Shown: in pieces, positions 15,764-24,910 of the stretch
Position numbering within the stretch: the stretch's first letter is position 1
How the letters are laid out: every line of letters begins with the position of its first letter
DNA from: Verrucomicrobiota bacterium
GTDB taxonomy: Bacteria; Verrucomicrobiota; Verrucomicrobiia; Chthoniobacterales; UBA10450
Assembly: GCA_003221295.1 (NCBI GenBank)
Contig: QHRA01000174.1
Location: forward strand, 1-44,591
Length of the DNA: 44,591 nucleotides
Direction: 5' to 3'
Notes under the pieces: generated by a model
What the model saw: only the letters and a program-made list of their open reading frames with translations
Told to the model about the DNA's origin: nothing
Database searches by the model: none
Translations under genes and position numbers: made by a program

Positions 15764-17038
15764 TTAAAAGCTGTAAGTGCCGTCGAACGCGATGCGGTTC
15801 TGGGTGTAATCGCGGAACGGAACATCTGAATCCTTTTCCGTAAATTGATAGCGCAACCCGAGGGTAACGTGCGGCGTCAATTGATAGCCGATGGTAATGG
15901 CGCCGCCGTAACGATGCAGGTGTTCGTCGATAAAGCCGCCGGAGTCATCGGCGTCCTCATAGAACACTTCGGTCGAAAGCAAGGTATTACGAATGATATT
16001 CCAGGTCACGGTATGCCGGACATAATTCAGGGTAATAAAGTTGGAGTTCACCCCAAGCTGACTTTCATGACCGGCAGAGAGGGTTTGCGTGATATAGGCG
16101 TTGAGCCGGTGAGAAATGAGGATATTGGCATAATAATCGTGCACATCGTTCGAATCAAAGACCGAGCCGGTGTTATCGAAGTTGATCATCTGATAACCAC
16201 CTGCGACACGCACCCTCATGTAGTTGGTCAACTGGGTTTCGAGAAATGCACCGGCGGTGACGGCATTCGAGTCATTCAGCACGTTCTGATCATAATAGGT
16301 ATGGACAAAACTCGATTCCAGACCAACCCCGGTAGTATTGGTTAAAGTAAAGGCGAGCGACCCGACCAGAACTTCCGCGTTACGATTGAGGTAATCGAGG
16401 TCGGAGTTAGTTGAAACGTAAAGGTAGTGATCGTAGCCGAGAGTCGCCACTGCCTTGTTCAAGTCCCACAGGACGGAAATCCCGGCGCTATTTTCGAAAC
16501 GGCCATAGTCAATCACGTTACTGAGCTGCAACTCGCTGATCGGATCCTGTTGCAGGGAAAAGCGATCGTGAAAGTTAATCCGGAAATCGCCGACGAAAAC
16601 GTCGAGGGCGAGTTGCGAGCCCGGGGTGAGCAGAACGCCGTTTGTGTCCTGGCTGGAGTGATCAAGATAGAAGGCATAGCCGAGGCCGATATCCAATCGC
16701 AAGGTATTGAGCTGGGTGACTGGCCAGAGAGCATTGATCGTTACTTGTGGGTGAATGATGAAGTCGCTCTCGGGCCTGTTTTCAGAAAGATTGATGTTGT
16801 CGTTATACTCGAAGCCAAGGGTCGCACTGATGCGATACTTAATGGCGCCGGTCATCAAATTGTAGGGAATGTGCTCGATGTCCTGACGGCGGGCCTCGGC
16901 CGCTTCTTCGCCGGCAAGAGAGGGCCGAACGGCATCTTGCGCCAAGGCCGACCACGCTCCGAATAATGTGCAGACAAGCAAAACGAAACCTAATCGTTTG
17001 CCACGAGGGCAGACAGAAAGGAGGACTCTCGGGCTCAT
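15764..17038 (-). CDS. Outer-membrane beta-barrel protein of the polysaccharide export operon
   Basis: A 424-residue protein with a signal peptide (RGKRLGFVLLVCTLFGAWSALAQ, cut near residue 34). A body of alternating short strands follows, rich in Y, N, D and T and ending in the aromatic residue expected of barrels (DGTYSF). The pattern suggests 14-18 strands. It resembles barrel proteins found beside Wza/Wzc homologues in EPS loci of the PEP-CTERM type, but I cannot place it firmly. The frame runs further upstream to 17176; ATG 17038 is chosen because it puts the signal peptide at the start. It is first in the operon, 15 bases before the Wza-like gene. Confidence 0.8.
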   Translation of the reverse strand: MSPRVLLSVCPRGKRLGFVLLVCTLFGAWSALAQDAVRPSLAGEEAAEARRQDIEHIPYNLMTGAIKYRISATLGFEYNDNINLSENRPESDFIIHPQVTINALWPVTQLNTLRLDIGLGYAFYLDHSSQDTNGVLLTPGSQLALDVFVGDFRINFHDRFSLQQDPISELQLSNVIDYGRFENSAGISVLWDLNKAVATLGYDHYLYVSTNSDLDYLNRNAEVLVGSLAFTLTNTTGVGLESSFVHTYYDQNVLNDSNAVTAGAFLETQLTNYMRVRVAGGYQMINFDNTGSVFDSNDVHDYYANILISHRLNAYITQTLSAGHESQLGVNSNFITLNYVRHTVTWNIIRNTLLSTEVFYEDADDSGGFIDEHLHRYGGAITIGYQLTPHVTLGLRYQFTEKDSDVPFRDYTQNRIAFDGTYSF

Positions 17039-17319
17039 TAAGACCACGTGCCCAAGTCTAAAAGATCGACCAGCAAAAGGCGGCGCGACCGCCCTGGCCC
17101 GCTCGCCCTCAAATCGATGCAAATCTGGCACTTGGTTAAGGTTTCGAATCCGCCGCCACTGACATTCCAGCTTCAACGTGGCGGTGCGGTCCTACCGACG
17201 GTTACTCAGAGATACGATGTAATTCAAGGAAAAACAGGGGCTTCGCCGGGGAGTTTTTGGCGGAAAAGCTACCAAAAAAGAAAAAGTGTGGCGCAGTCTA
17301 AGCTTTCAAATAGTGACGT

Positions 17320-17796
17320 ATGTCGAAGCCCTGGCGTGCAATCGTTCTGATTCTGGCCACCACAAGTTCCGCGATGTGGGCTGCGCCGACAGTCAGAGCG
17401 ACGTCCAATGACACTCGAAACGCTGCTCAGATGAGCCAAACGGAGAAGAACATTCTGACCCTGGACAACGACACCATTAGCTGCTCACTCCCTGAAGGCG
17501 ACACCACCTTTATTATCTCGCTCGTGCGGAGTTCCCCGCTCGATCGCTTCACCTTTATCAACGAAAATACCACGGCTCGGGGCGAACTCAGAATTGCGGT
17601 CTCGAACGAGAAACTTTCGGCCGACAGCGACAAATGGACGCCGGTGGACGGCGCAACTTCATTTAAACGCAAACGTCTCTTCAGTGTCTCAGTGCTCGGG
17701 GTCGAAGCAAAATATGTTCGACTCACATTTCATGTTGAGCACGAAAACGACATCGCTGCTCTCGGATGGCAAGGCATCCGCACAGTTAGCCGTTGA
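17320..17796 (+). CDS. Secreted protein of unknown function
   Basis: A 158-residue protein with a signal peptide (MSKPWRAIVLILATTSSAMWA, cut near 21-27). The mature part has beta-rich character: ILTLDNDTISCSLPEGDTTF, LDRFTFINENT, GELRIAVSNEKL and AKYVRLTFHVE. The 'F-T-F-I-N-E-N ... G-E-L-x-I-A-V-S ... K-Y-V-R-L-T-F' run recalls discoidin/F5-8C-like or jelly-roll carbohydrate-binding sandwiches, but no family is certain. It diverges from the EPS export operon (280 bases between starts), so it could be a surface or matrix protein. Confidence 0.6.
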   Translation: MSKPWRAIVLILATTSSAMWAAPTVRATSNDTRNAAQMSQTEKNILTLDNDTISCSLPEGDTTFIISLVRSSPLDRFTFINENTTARGELRIAVSNEKLSADSDKWTPVDGATSFKRKRLFSVSVLGVEAKYVRLTFHVEHENDIAALGWQGIRTVSR

Positions 17797-18076
17797 TCAG
17801 AAAGTTACAATCGCGCGATTTAGTTCTTCCGATCGCGAGGGACAAATGCGAGCGGTGCCAAGTTCTAGGGGTTGCTACTCGACGAAAATTTCGCTTTGGT
17901 GAAAAGAGCATTCTGATTTGAGACAGGAACCGCGGTCGGCCGTCATGTTTTCCATAAGTTTCGCGTATGTCCGCATTTTCTATCCTAAATCAAATGCGCC
18001 GTTCCCAAATCTCACCCATCTGAATTAGCGGCACGGAATTAGCTTTTTCTGGGCACGGGCGTCACCGGCGCGGCGA
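17797..18076. other. Non-coding gap upstream of the hybrid kinase
   Basis: These 280 bases hold no convincing gene, repeat or terminator. The stretch is AT-richer than its surroundings in 17935-18045 and presumably carries the promoter of the kinase gene. No strong -35/-10 pair or operator palindrome was seen. Confidence 0.5.
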
Positions 18077-19705
18077 ATGCGAGCAATCACGGCAACTCAC
18101 ACCCAAACGCGACGGCAACGGGAGGCGGGCAGAAAAAATTCGCCTCGGCGTAAAAGCAATGAGAACCAACGACAGACTTCGCGGAAAACCGCTGCGACGA
18201 AAAGTGCGGATCATTATCAGCTGGTTGCCCGGGCTACAAAGGATGCAATTCGGGATTGGAATTTAAACAGCGACGAGCTCACCTGGCCACAAGGCCTTGA
18301 TTCCCTCCTCGGTTATTCTCCGAGCGGATCAGGTCAGACAATCGCTTTCTGGGAACAGCAGATTCATCGCGACGATCGATCCAGAATCGCAGCCTCTATT
18401 CGCGAGGCTATCAAATCCAAGGCGGAGCATTGGTCGGGCGAATATCGTTTTCGACACGCTCAAGGCCATTACCTTCAGTTGTTGGAGCGCGCCCTGCTTG
18501 TGCGCGACAAAAATGGCCGCGCCGTGCGGTTCGTTGGCGCGCTCATGGATGTGACCGCGGGCAAACAACTGCGAGACCAGCTCTCACATTCCCAGAAAAT
18601 GGAAGCGTTCGGTCAACTGGCCGGCGGCGTCGCCCACGATTTCAACAATTTCCTGACCGCAATTCTCGGCTATAGCGACCTGCTGGTGGCGGAAATTCAG
18701 GGCCGCGGCACCGGCGCAAAATACCTCAGCGAAATTCGCAGTGCCGCCGGGCGAGCCGCCTCACTGACCAAGCAGCTTCTCACTTTCAGCCGTCGCCAAC
18801 CGCTGGAACCCCGCGTTCTGGAAGTAAACACGCTGATTCATAATCTCGAGCGTTCAATCCTGCGACTGCTTGGCGAAAACATCTCCGTTCTTTGCGAGCT
18901 GATGCGGGAAAAAAAACACATCAAAGTCGATCCGGATCAATTCACCCAGATTATCATCAACCTCGCAGTTAACGCACGCGATGCGATGCCGGCTGGAGGC
19001 ACACTGGTACTGAAAACGGAGACGATTTCGACAAATGGGAAATCAGTGCCGGAACTGCCGTCGGGTAAATACGTCCGTATTAGCGTGATTGATAACGGCA
19101 TGGGGATGAGCGAGGAAGTGAAGGAGCGTCTTTTCGAACCGTTCTTTACCACGAAAGATGATCGTCACGGCAGCGGGCTCGGCCTCGCTACTTGCTATGG
19201 AATTGTTGGTCAGAGTGGCGGTCACATCACCGTTGAGAGTGAGCTCGCCAAAGGCACCGCCGTGCACATCTACCTCCCTGAGGTTGCCGCGCCTCCGGCG
19301 GCCGCCTACCGAAAGCGGCCGAAATTGCCAAACGGCAACGAAACCATCCTGGTAGTGGAAGACGACATTAGCGTGCGGCACGTCGCGGTGAGGACATTGC
19401 GCATGCTCGGCTACAATGTTCTCGAGGCGTTCCGCGCCGATGAAGCCAAGCGTCTGATTGAGAATACCGCCATCAATCTCGTCGTCAGTGACATCGTGCT
19501 GCCGGATATGAGCGGGTGCGACTTTGCTGATTGGATGCGGATTAACAGCCCTTCGACGCAAATTCTGCTGACCTCCGGTTATTTGCCCGAAATGACGACA
19601 ATCGGCACTCCATCTAGCGACCTGCCTTTTCTGTCGAAGCCCTTCGATCCACAACAGTTGGCTGAAACAGTACGGGCGTCGCTTGATGCGGTTGTTTTGA
19701 CCTGA
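18077..19705 (+). CDS. Hybrid sensor histidine kinase (PAS-HisKA-HATPase-REC)
   Basis: A 542-residue protein without membrane segments, so probably cytoplasmic. A basic N-terminus (1-40) is followed by a PAS domain with PAC motif (about 45-162; WNLNSDELTWPQGLDSLLGY, RFRHAQGHYLQLLERALLV). HisKA carries H187 in GGVAHDFNN. The HATPase domain has N-box NLAVNARDAMP, G1 DNGMGM and G2 GSGLGLATCYG. A C-terminal receiver starts at about residue 423 with the acidic pair in VVEDD, and its phospho-acceptor is D472 (SDIVLPD). No response regulator with an output domain lies next to it. The arrangement matches two-component kinases that tune a distant partner; control of the EPS operon is a guess from position. 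Confidence 0.93.
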   Translation: MRAITATHTQTRRQREAGRKNSPRRKSNENQRQTSRKTAATKSADHYQLVARATKDAIRDWNLNSDELTWPQGLDSLLGYSPSGSGQTIAFWEQQIHRDDRSRIAASIREAIKSKAEHWSGEYRFRHAQGHYLQLLERALLVRDKNGRAVRFVGALMDVTAGKQLRDQLSHSQKMEAFGQLAGGVAHDFNNFLTAILGYSDLLVAEIQGRGTGAKYLSEIRSAAGRAASLTKQLLTFSRRQPLEPRVLEVNTLIHNLERSILRLLGENISVLCELMREKKHIKVDPDQFTQIIINLAVNARDAMPAGGTLVLKTETISTNGKSVPELPSGKYVRISVIDNGMGMSEEVKERLFEPFFTTKDDRHGSGLGLATCYGIVGQSGGHITVESELAKGTAVHIYLPEVAAPPAAAYRKRPKLPNGNETILVVEDDISVRHVAVRTLRMLGYNVLEAFRADEAKRLIENTAINLVVSDIVLPDMSGCDFADWMRINSPSTQILLTSGYLPEMTTIGTPSSDLPFLSKPFDPQQLAETVRASLDAVVLT

Positions 19706-19711
19706 GCGAAC

Positions 19712-19824
19712 GGAACACGGGCCTGTGGCCTGTGCGCCCTGTGGGGATTCTCCCCGCTGTTCGTTCAACCAAGTGTCAGCGGAATAGAACTCCGCTGGGC
19801 GCACAGACTTGGAAGTCTGTGTTC
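19712..19824. repeat. GGAACAC...GTGTTCC repeat, copy 1
   Basis: A 113-base element bounded by GGAACACGGGC and AGTCTGTGTTCC, with inner TGTGCGCCC / GGGCGCACA arms and small AGCGG/CCGCT hairpins. The copy at 24233-24338 has the same ends and inner words. It follows the kinase stop codon. Confidence 0.8.
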
Positions 19825-19882
19825 CTTCAATAGCTCGTAGCGAAACCGTTGCCGCAACTTTCGTCGCGGTGTATGCAACCGC

Positions 19883-21094
19883 GTGGTCAGTTTCGCTGAC
19901 ATCGAAGCAGCACGCGAGCGAAGCAAAGGTGCGGTTTATTATTCACCCTGCCTGCCTTCGATTCCATTGAGCGAGCTCACCGGGATGGAAATTTTCTGCA
20001 AGCTCGACAACTTGCAGCGCACGGGAAGTTTCAAGGAACGCGGCGCGCGCAACGTTCTCTCACAATTGCCCGCTGACCAGAAAAAGCGCGGCGTCATCGC
20101 AGCCTCCGCTGGAAATCACGGCCAAGCCCTCGCTTACCAGGGCAAATTGCTCGGAGTGCCCGCGACCGTCGTTATGCCAAAGCATGCGCCGCTGATCAAA
20201 GTGAGCAATTGCCAGAAACTCGGCGCTCGAGTTGTCCTGCACGGCAAAGATTTTGCGGAAGCGAAAACGCGCGCACACGAAATCGCGGCGAAGGACAAGC
20301 TGGCCTACATCGATGGCTACGATGATCCGGCGATCATTGCCGGTCAGGGCACAATGGGCTTGGAAATTCTCGAGCAAGTCCCAAACGTCGATGCGGTGAT
20401 TGTGCCGGTTGGCGGAGCCGGGTTAATCGCGGGCGTTTCGCTGGCAGTAAAAACCAAGCGACCGAAAGTGAAAATCATCGCGGTCGAAGCGGAAAATGTC
20501 GCAAGTTTCTCAGCCGCGTTGAAAGCGGGCAAACCGACGCGGGTCGAAATGCAACCGACGCTGGCAGATGGTTTGGCCATTCCGCAAGTAGGCAAAAATG
20601 CATTCGAGATCGCGAAGTCGCGCGTTGATCGGGCTGTCATCGTTACCGAGGAACAAATCGCGCTTTCTATTTTGCGGATAGTGGAGCTGCAAAAAGGCAT
20701 GGTTGAAGGCGCGGCTGCCACTCCTCTGGCCGCATGCCTGTCCGGCGAGCTTCGGAATCTTGCCCGCAAACGCGTCGTCCTTCTCCTTTGTGGCGGAAAT
20801 ATTGATCCCAACGTCTTGAGCCGGGTCATCGAACGCGGCCTTGTTGCCGATGGAAGGCTGTCGCGTTTCGTCGCGGTCATCAGCGATCGGCCCGGCGGAT
20901 TGGCCGATTTGACCACGCAAATTGCCGCGAGCGGCGCAAGCATCAAACAAGTGGTGCACGATCGCGCCTTTGCCGGCTCGGACGTTTCAGCGGTGCATGT
21001 CCTGTGCACGGTGGAAACACGAAACCGCGAGCATTTGGCCCTGCTGCGCAAAAAATTGCGCGAACACGGCGTGGAGACGTACGACTCGCGCTAA
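19883..21094 (+). CDS. ilvA: Threonine ammonia-lyase with C-terminal ACT domain
   Basis: A 403-residue PLP enzyme (fold type II) that deaminates threonine to 2-oxobutanoate, the entry step of isoleucine synthesis, or serine to pyruvate. K51 in TGSFKERGARN is the Schiff-base lysine. ASAGNHGQALAY binds the phosphate-side region, GGAGLIAG is the glycine-rich PLP phosphate loop, and LCGGNID closes the catalytic domain (to about 320). Residues about 330-400 form one ACT domain (SDRPGGLADLTTQIAASGASI). Length and single ACT domain fit the shorter TdcB/IlvA-type 2 group. The start is GTG 19883; no better ATG exists before the conserved N-terminus. Serine versus threonine preference is not resolved. 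Confidence 0.93.
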   Translation: MVSFADIEAARERSKGAVYYSPCLPSIPLSELTGMEIFCKLDNLQRTGSFKERGARNVLSQLPADQKKRGVIAASAGNHGQALAYQGKLLGVPATVVMPKHAPLIKVSNCQKLGARVVLHGKDFAEAKTRAHEIAAKDKLAYIDGYDDPAIIAGQGTMGLEILEQVPNVDAVIVPVGGAGLIAGVSLAVKTKRPKVKIIAVEAENVASFSAALKAGKPTRVEMQPTLADGLAIPQVGKNAFEIAKSRVDRAVIVTEEQIALSILRIVELQKGMVEGAAATPLAACLSGELRNLARKRVVLLLCGGNIDPNVLSRVIERGLVADGRLSRFVAVISDRPGGLADLTTQIAASGASIKQVVHDRAFAGSDVSAVHVLCTVETRNREHLALLRKKLREHGVETYDSR

Positions 21095-21095
21095 C

Positions 21096-21182
21096 GGTCA
21101 TCCCGAGCGTCAGTCGAGGGATCCCGATGAAGATAGCTTTAAGGTTTCGCGGCGGGATCCCTCGACTTCGCTCGGGATGACC
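21096..21182. repeat. GTCAT...ATGAC palindromic repeat, copy 3
   Basis: GGTCATCCCGAGCGTCAGTC on the left and CTTCGCTCGGGATGACC on the right pair almost perfectly, with inner CGAGGGATCCCG / GGGATCCCTCG arms. It starts two bases after the ilvA stop codon and may end its mRNA structurally. Confidence 0.85.
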
Positions 21183-21246
21183 GTTTCGTGGGGCCAGCGG
21201 ACTTCGCCTCACTTGAAGCACCCATCGCGCTCCGTAATCTTTCACA

Positions 21247-24210
21247 ATGCATTCGGGCGAGACGGAGAGGATTGAAAAACCGGTAGCAAAAACGCAGAAA
21301 AAATCGGCACCGGGTAACTTCGTCGCGACGCCAAACACCGTCGCTACTTTCGCCGATCGTCATATCGGCCCAAGCACAGAAGAGACGGTGCAAATGTTGC
21401 GCGAGCTGGGCTTCGAAAATCTGGACGCCCTGGTCGATGCCACCGTTCCGAAAAACATTCGGCTGGATCGGCCACTCGAATTGCCAAAGGCGAAAAGTGA
21501 GAATGAAGCGCTGGCGGAATTGCGCGCCCTGGCGTCGAAAAATAAGGTTGCGCGAAATTTCATCGGCGCGGGTTATTCCGACACCATCACGCCGCCGGTG
21601 ATTCAGCGGAACATTCTCGAAAACCCCGGCTGGTATACCGCTTACACACCCTATCAGGCTGAGGTTGCCCAGGGCCGGCTGGAAGCGCTCGTAAATTTCC
21701 AAACCATGGTGACCGATCTCACCGCGCTCGACATTGCCAACGCCTCGTTACTCGATGAAGCAACCGCAGCTGCCGAAGCAATGGCACTATGCTATCACGC
21801 GGTCACCGGACCCAGCGTCAGGAATAAATTCTTCGTCGCGGATAATTGTCATCCACAAACCATCGCCGTTGTGCGGACCCGCGCGAAACCGCTTGGAATC
21901 GAAATCGTCACCGGCAATTTCTCCAATTTCAAATTGGATGATACGATTTTTGGCGCACTGGTGCAGTATCCGGCGACGGACGGCGCGATTTATGACTACG
22001 AAAAATTCGCCAAGGCCGCGCACGATGCCGGGGCTTTGTTCGTTGTCGCTGCCGATATTCTGGCGCTCACGTTGTTGAAACCGCCTGGAGAATTCGGGGC
22101 CGATGTTGCGGTCGGTTCCACCCAGCGTTTCGGAGTTCCGCTTGGCTTTGGCGGCCCGCACGCGGCTTACATCGCGACGCGCGACCAATTTAAACGTCAC
22201 CTTCCCGGCCGCCTTGTCGGCGTCTCTCATGACGCTGAAGGACGTCCGGCCTACCGGCTGGCACTGCAAACGCGCGAGCAGCACATCCGACGCGACAAGG
22301 CTACCAGTAACATCTGCACGGCCCAGGTCTTGTTAGCTGTGATCGCCGCGATGTATGCGGTTTATCACGGACCAGAAGGATTGCGCGCTATTGCGCAACG
22401 CGTTCACAATTTCACGGCTAAACTCGTGGAAGGTCTGCGCCAGCTTGGTTTCAAAATCGCATACGAAAATTTCTTCGACACTATCCGGGTTGAACTCGGT
22501 CAGGCCTCTAGCAACAATTTGATCGAACGTGCCGGGCGCGCCGGATGCAACCTGCGTGCAGCAGGCGATCACGCGATCAGCATTTCACTCGACGAAACCA
22601 CCACCGATTTCGATATCGAAACGCTGATGTCGATCTTTCGCGGCACGCAGGTACGCGATTTTGCCGACGCGGATATTGAGTCTTCTTCGTTCTGGATTCC
22701 GCAGTTCGCAATCCGCCACTCCGATTTTCTCACTCATCCAGTTTTCAACACCTATCACAGCGAAACTGAAATGTTACGTTATCTGCGGCGACTGGAATCA
22801 CGCGATCTCTCGCTCTGCCACTCCATGATCCCGCTCGGTTCCTGCACCATGAAATTAAACGCCACCGCGGAAATGTTTCCGATTTCGTGGTCGGAATTTG
22901 CCAGACTGCATCCATTCGCGCCGAATTCGCAAACGGCCGGCTACCTCAAAATGTGCGACCAACTCGAGCGCTGGCTCGCGGAAATCACCGGCTTCGCCGC
23001 CGTCTCCTTACAACCTAATGCCGGTTCCCAAGGCGAATTTGTTGGCCTGCTCGCGATTCGCGAATACCACGCCTCGCGCGGGGAAGCGCATCGGAATGTC
23101 TGTCTCATTCCGCAATCAGCTCACGGAACAAACCCCGCCAGCGCGGTCATGGCCGGCTTCAAGGTCGTGGCCATCGCAACGTTAAAAGATGGTGACATCG
23201 ATCTGGCCGATTTGCGGGCAAAGGCCGACACGCATGCACGCGATCTGGCAGCGCTGATGGTCACCTATCCGAGCACCCACGGCGTTTTCGAGACTACGAT
23301 TCGCGAAATCTGCGACATCGTGCACGGTCACGGTGGTCAGGTTTACATGGACGGCGCGAACATGAACGCGCAAGTCGGTGTTTGCCGGCCAGGCGACATC
23401 GGTGCCGACGTCTGCCATTTGAACTTGCACAAAACTTTCTGCATTCCACATGGCGGCGGCGGCCCAGGCGTCGGCCCAATCGGTGTCGCGCAACACCTTG
23501 CACCGTTCCTGCCTTTGCCTTCTGCAATCAGCAATCAGCAATCAAAAATCAGCAATTCTTCCGTTGGTCCCGTCGCTGCTGCTCCCTACGGCAGCGCCAG
23601 CATTCTCACCATCTCGTGGATGTACATTCGCATGATGGGTCCCGAGGGACTGAAACGCGCCACGGAAGTCGCGATCCTGAACGCGAATTACATCGCAAAA
23701 CGACTCGATCGTTATTTTCCGGTCCTGTTCAAAGGCAAACGGGGTCTCGTTGCCCACGAATGCATTCTCGATCTGCGCGATTGGAAGCACGCCGGCATGG
23801 AAGTGGAAGATGTGGCCAAGCGATTGATGGATTACGGATTCCATGCGCCAACGATCTCCTGGCCAGTCGCAGGAACGATGATGGTCGAGCCGACAGAGAG
23901 CGAACCGAAAGACGAGCTGGATCGTTTTTGCGATGCCATGATTTCGATTCACGCGGAAATGAGCGCAATCGCGAACGGCACCGCTGATAAACAAAATAAT
24001 GTTTTGAAAAATGCTCCGCACACGACCGGGCAGATCGCCGCCGATAAATGGGACCGGCCCTATTCACGCGAGCAAGCGGCCTTCCCCGCGCCATGGCTGC
24101 GCCATCACAAATTCTGGCCGAGCGTCGCTCGAATCGACAACGTTTACGGCGATCGCAATTTGTTCTGCTCGTGCGTGCCGCTCGAGGAAGTTGGAGAGTC
24201 CAAAGAATAA
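21247..24210 (+). CDS. gcvP: Glycine dehydrogenase (decarboxylating), P-protein
   Basis: A 987-residue, full-length fused P-protein of the glycine cleavage system. It decarboxylates glycine with PLP and passes the aminomethyl group to lipoyl-GcvH. The N-half opens at FADRHIGPS and contains [14 protein letters not shown] and the PPGEFGADV segment. The C-half contains [21 protein letters not shown] and the Schiff-base lysine in [16 protein letters not shown], and ends near [12 protein letters not shown]. It is slightly longer than usual (about 950-960). Residues about 759-772 ([14 protein letters not shown]) come from a CAATCAG word repeat inserted in the loop after HLAPFLP. gcvT, gcvH and lpd are not in the window. 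Residues 1-20 are a poorly conserved leader and the true start could be slightly later. Confidence 0.97.
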   Translation: MHSGETERIEKPVAKTQKKSAPGNFVATPNTVATFADRHIGPSTEETVQMLRELGFENLDALVDATVPKNIRLDRPLELPKAKSENEALAELRALASKNKVARNFIGAGYSDTITPPVIQRNILENPGWYTAYTPYQAEVAQGRLEALVNFQTMVTDLTALDIANASLLDEATAAAEAMALCYHAVTGPSVRNKFFVADNCHPQTIAVVRTRAKPLGIEIVTGNFSNFKLDDTIFGALVQYPATDGAIYDYEKFAKAAHDAGALFVVAADILALTLLKPPGEFGADVAVGSTQRFGVPLGFGGPHAAYIATRDQFKRHLPGRLVGVSHDAEGRPAYRLALQTREQHIRRDKATSNICTAQVLLAVIAAMYAVYHGPEGLRAIAQRVHNFTAKLVEGLRQLGFKIAYENFFDTIRVELGQASSNNLIERAGRAGCNLRAAGDHAISISLDETTTDFDIETLMSIFRGTQVRDFADADIESSSFWIPQFAIRHSDFLTHPVFNTYHSETEMLRYLRRLESRDLSLCHSMIPLGSCTMKLNATAEMFPISWSEFARLHPFAPNSQTAGYLKMCDQLERWLAEITGFAAVSLQPNAGSQGEFVGLLAIREYHASRGEAHRNVCLIPQSAHGTNPASAVMAGFKVVAIATLKDGDIDLADLRAKADTHARDLAALMVTYPSTHGVFETTIREICDIVHGHGGQVYMDGANMNAQVGVCRPGDIGADVCHLNLHKTFCIPHGGGGPGVGPIGVAQHLAPFLPLPSAISNQQSKISNSSVGPVAAAPYGSASILTISWMYIRMMGPEGLKRATEVAILNANYIAKRLDRYFPVLFKGKRGLVAHECILDLRDWKHAGMEVEDVAKRLMDYGFHAPTISWPVAGTMMVEPTESEPKDELDRFCDAMISIHAEMSAIANGTADKQNNVLKNAPHTTGQIAADKWDRPYSREQAAFPAPWLRHHKFWPSVARIDNVYGDRNLFCSCVPLEEVGESKE
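23525..23558. repeat. CAATCAG word repeat inside gcvP
   Basis: CAATCAGCAATCAGCAATC followed by AAAAATCAGCAATTC gives four copies of AATCAGC/AATCAAA. It lies in frame within gcvP and encodes a Ser/Asn/Gln-rich loop. The same type of word occurs in intergenic elements such as 8278-8318. Confidence 0.8.
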
Positions 24211-24232
24211 AGCGATATTCCTCGCGTTGGCC

Positions 24233-24338
24233 GGAACACAGGCATTCCTGCCTGTGCGCCCAGCGGAGATGTTCTCCGCTGTTTTTGGTTCAGCGGGTTA
24301 CAAACCCTCTGGGCGCACAGGCTAAAAAGCTGTGTTCC
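24233..24338. repeat. GGAACAC...GTGTTCC repeat, copy 2
   Basis: A 106-base element with ends GGAACACAGGC and GCTGTGTTCC, inner TGTGCGCCCAGCGG / GGGCGCACAG arms and an AGCGGAG/CTCCGCT hairpin. Same family as 19712-19824. It lies between gcvP and the YbaK-like gene. Confidence 0.8.
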
Positions 24339-24422
24339 GCCGGCGTTCCGCGAAGAAATGAGCTGTCGCCCCTGAATGTAGAGTTCGAACGAGAAAGTGA
24401 TATTTTGCGTTGGAGGTGACGC

Positions 24423-24908
24423 ATGAAAATGCCGAAACGGCTGATTGATTGTTTGGACGAGAACAAGGCCAGTTATGAAATTCTGCGCCATCCGGAAGCA
24501 GTTACCGCGCAAAGAATCGCTCAAGCCGAGCATGTGAAAGGGCGGCGTCATGCCAAAGTCGTAATGGTAAAATCGGGAGCAGAGCACCTGATGATTGTCC
24601 TTCCGGCAGAACATCTGATCGATCTCGAGAAGTTAGCGAAGATTGTCGGCCAAGACGTCTCCTTGGAGAGCGAACGGGAATTCGAGTCCCTCTTCCCGGA
24701 CTGCGCGGCCGGAGCGATGCCGCCGTTTGGCAATCTTTACGGTGTGCCCACGTATGTGGACAAGAGTTTGGCTGAGGAAGATTACATTGTCTTCGAAGCA
24801 GGCACTCATACCGAGGCGATAAAAGTTAGCTATCGCGATTACGAAAAAATTGTGAAGCCGCAGGTAAAAGATTTGGCGATCAAGATTCACCCAATGAAAG
24901 GAGTGTAA
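24423..24908 (+). CDS. YbaK/EbsC-family aminoacyl-tRNA deacylase
   Basis: A 161-residue protein of the YbaK/ProX fold, which hydrolyses wrongly charged tRNAs in trans. Visible family features are the N-terminal L-D-E-N-K-A-S-Y-E-I-L-R-H, the conserved lysine in HAKVVMVKSG (about residues 40-49), and the G-A-M-P-P-F-G-N-L-Y-G-V-P-T-Y-V-D motif (about 98-114). The last matches the subgroup with a G-x-x-P-P-F/L-G segment (proline-editing-like) rather than classic E. coli YbaK. The start is well set by GGAGGTGA at 24412-24419. The stop is two bases before the NfeD-like gene's TTG start, so the two are co-translated. Confidence 0.88.
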   Translation: MKMPKRLIDCLDENKASYEILRHPEAVTAQRIAQAEHVKGRRHAKVVMVKSGAEHLMIVLPAEHLIDLEKLAKIVGQDVSLESEREFESLFPDCAAGAMPPFGNLYGVPTYVDKSLAEEDYIVFEAGTHTEAIKVSYRDYEKIVKPQVKDLAIKIHPMKGV

Positions 24909-24910
24909 GA

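Noticed and set aside
22687-22728. [11 protein letters not shown] in GcvP as a third repeat insertion
   Set aside because: The segment aligns with the normal 'iP..l.R.s..LTHPVFN' region of P-proteins and has normal length, so it is ordinary sequence that only looks like translated repeat.
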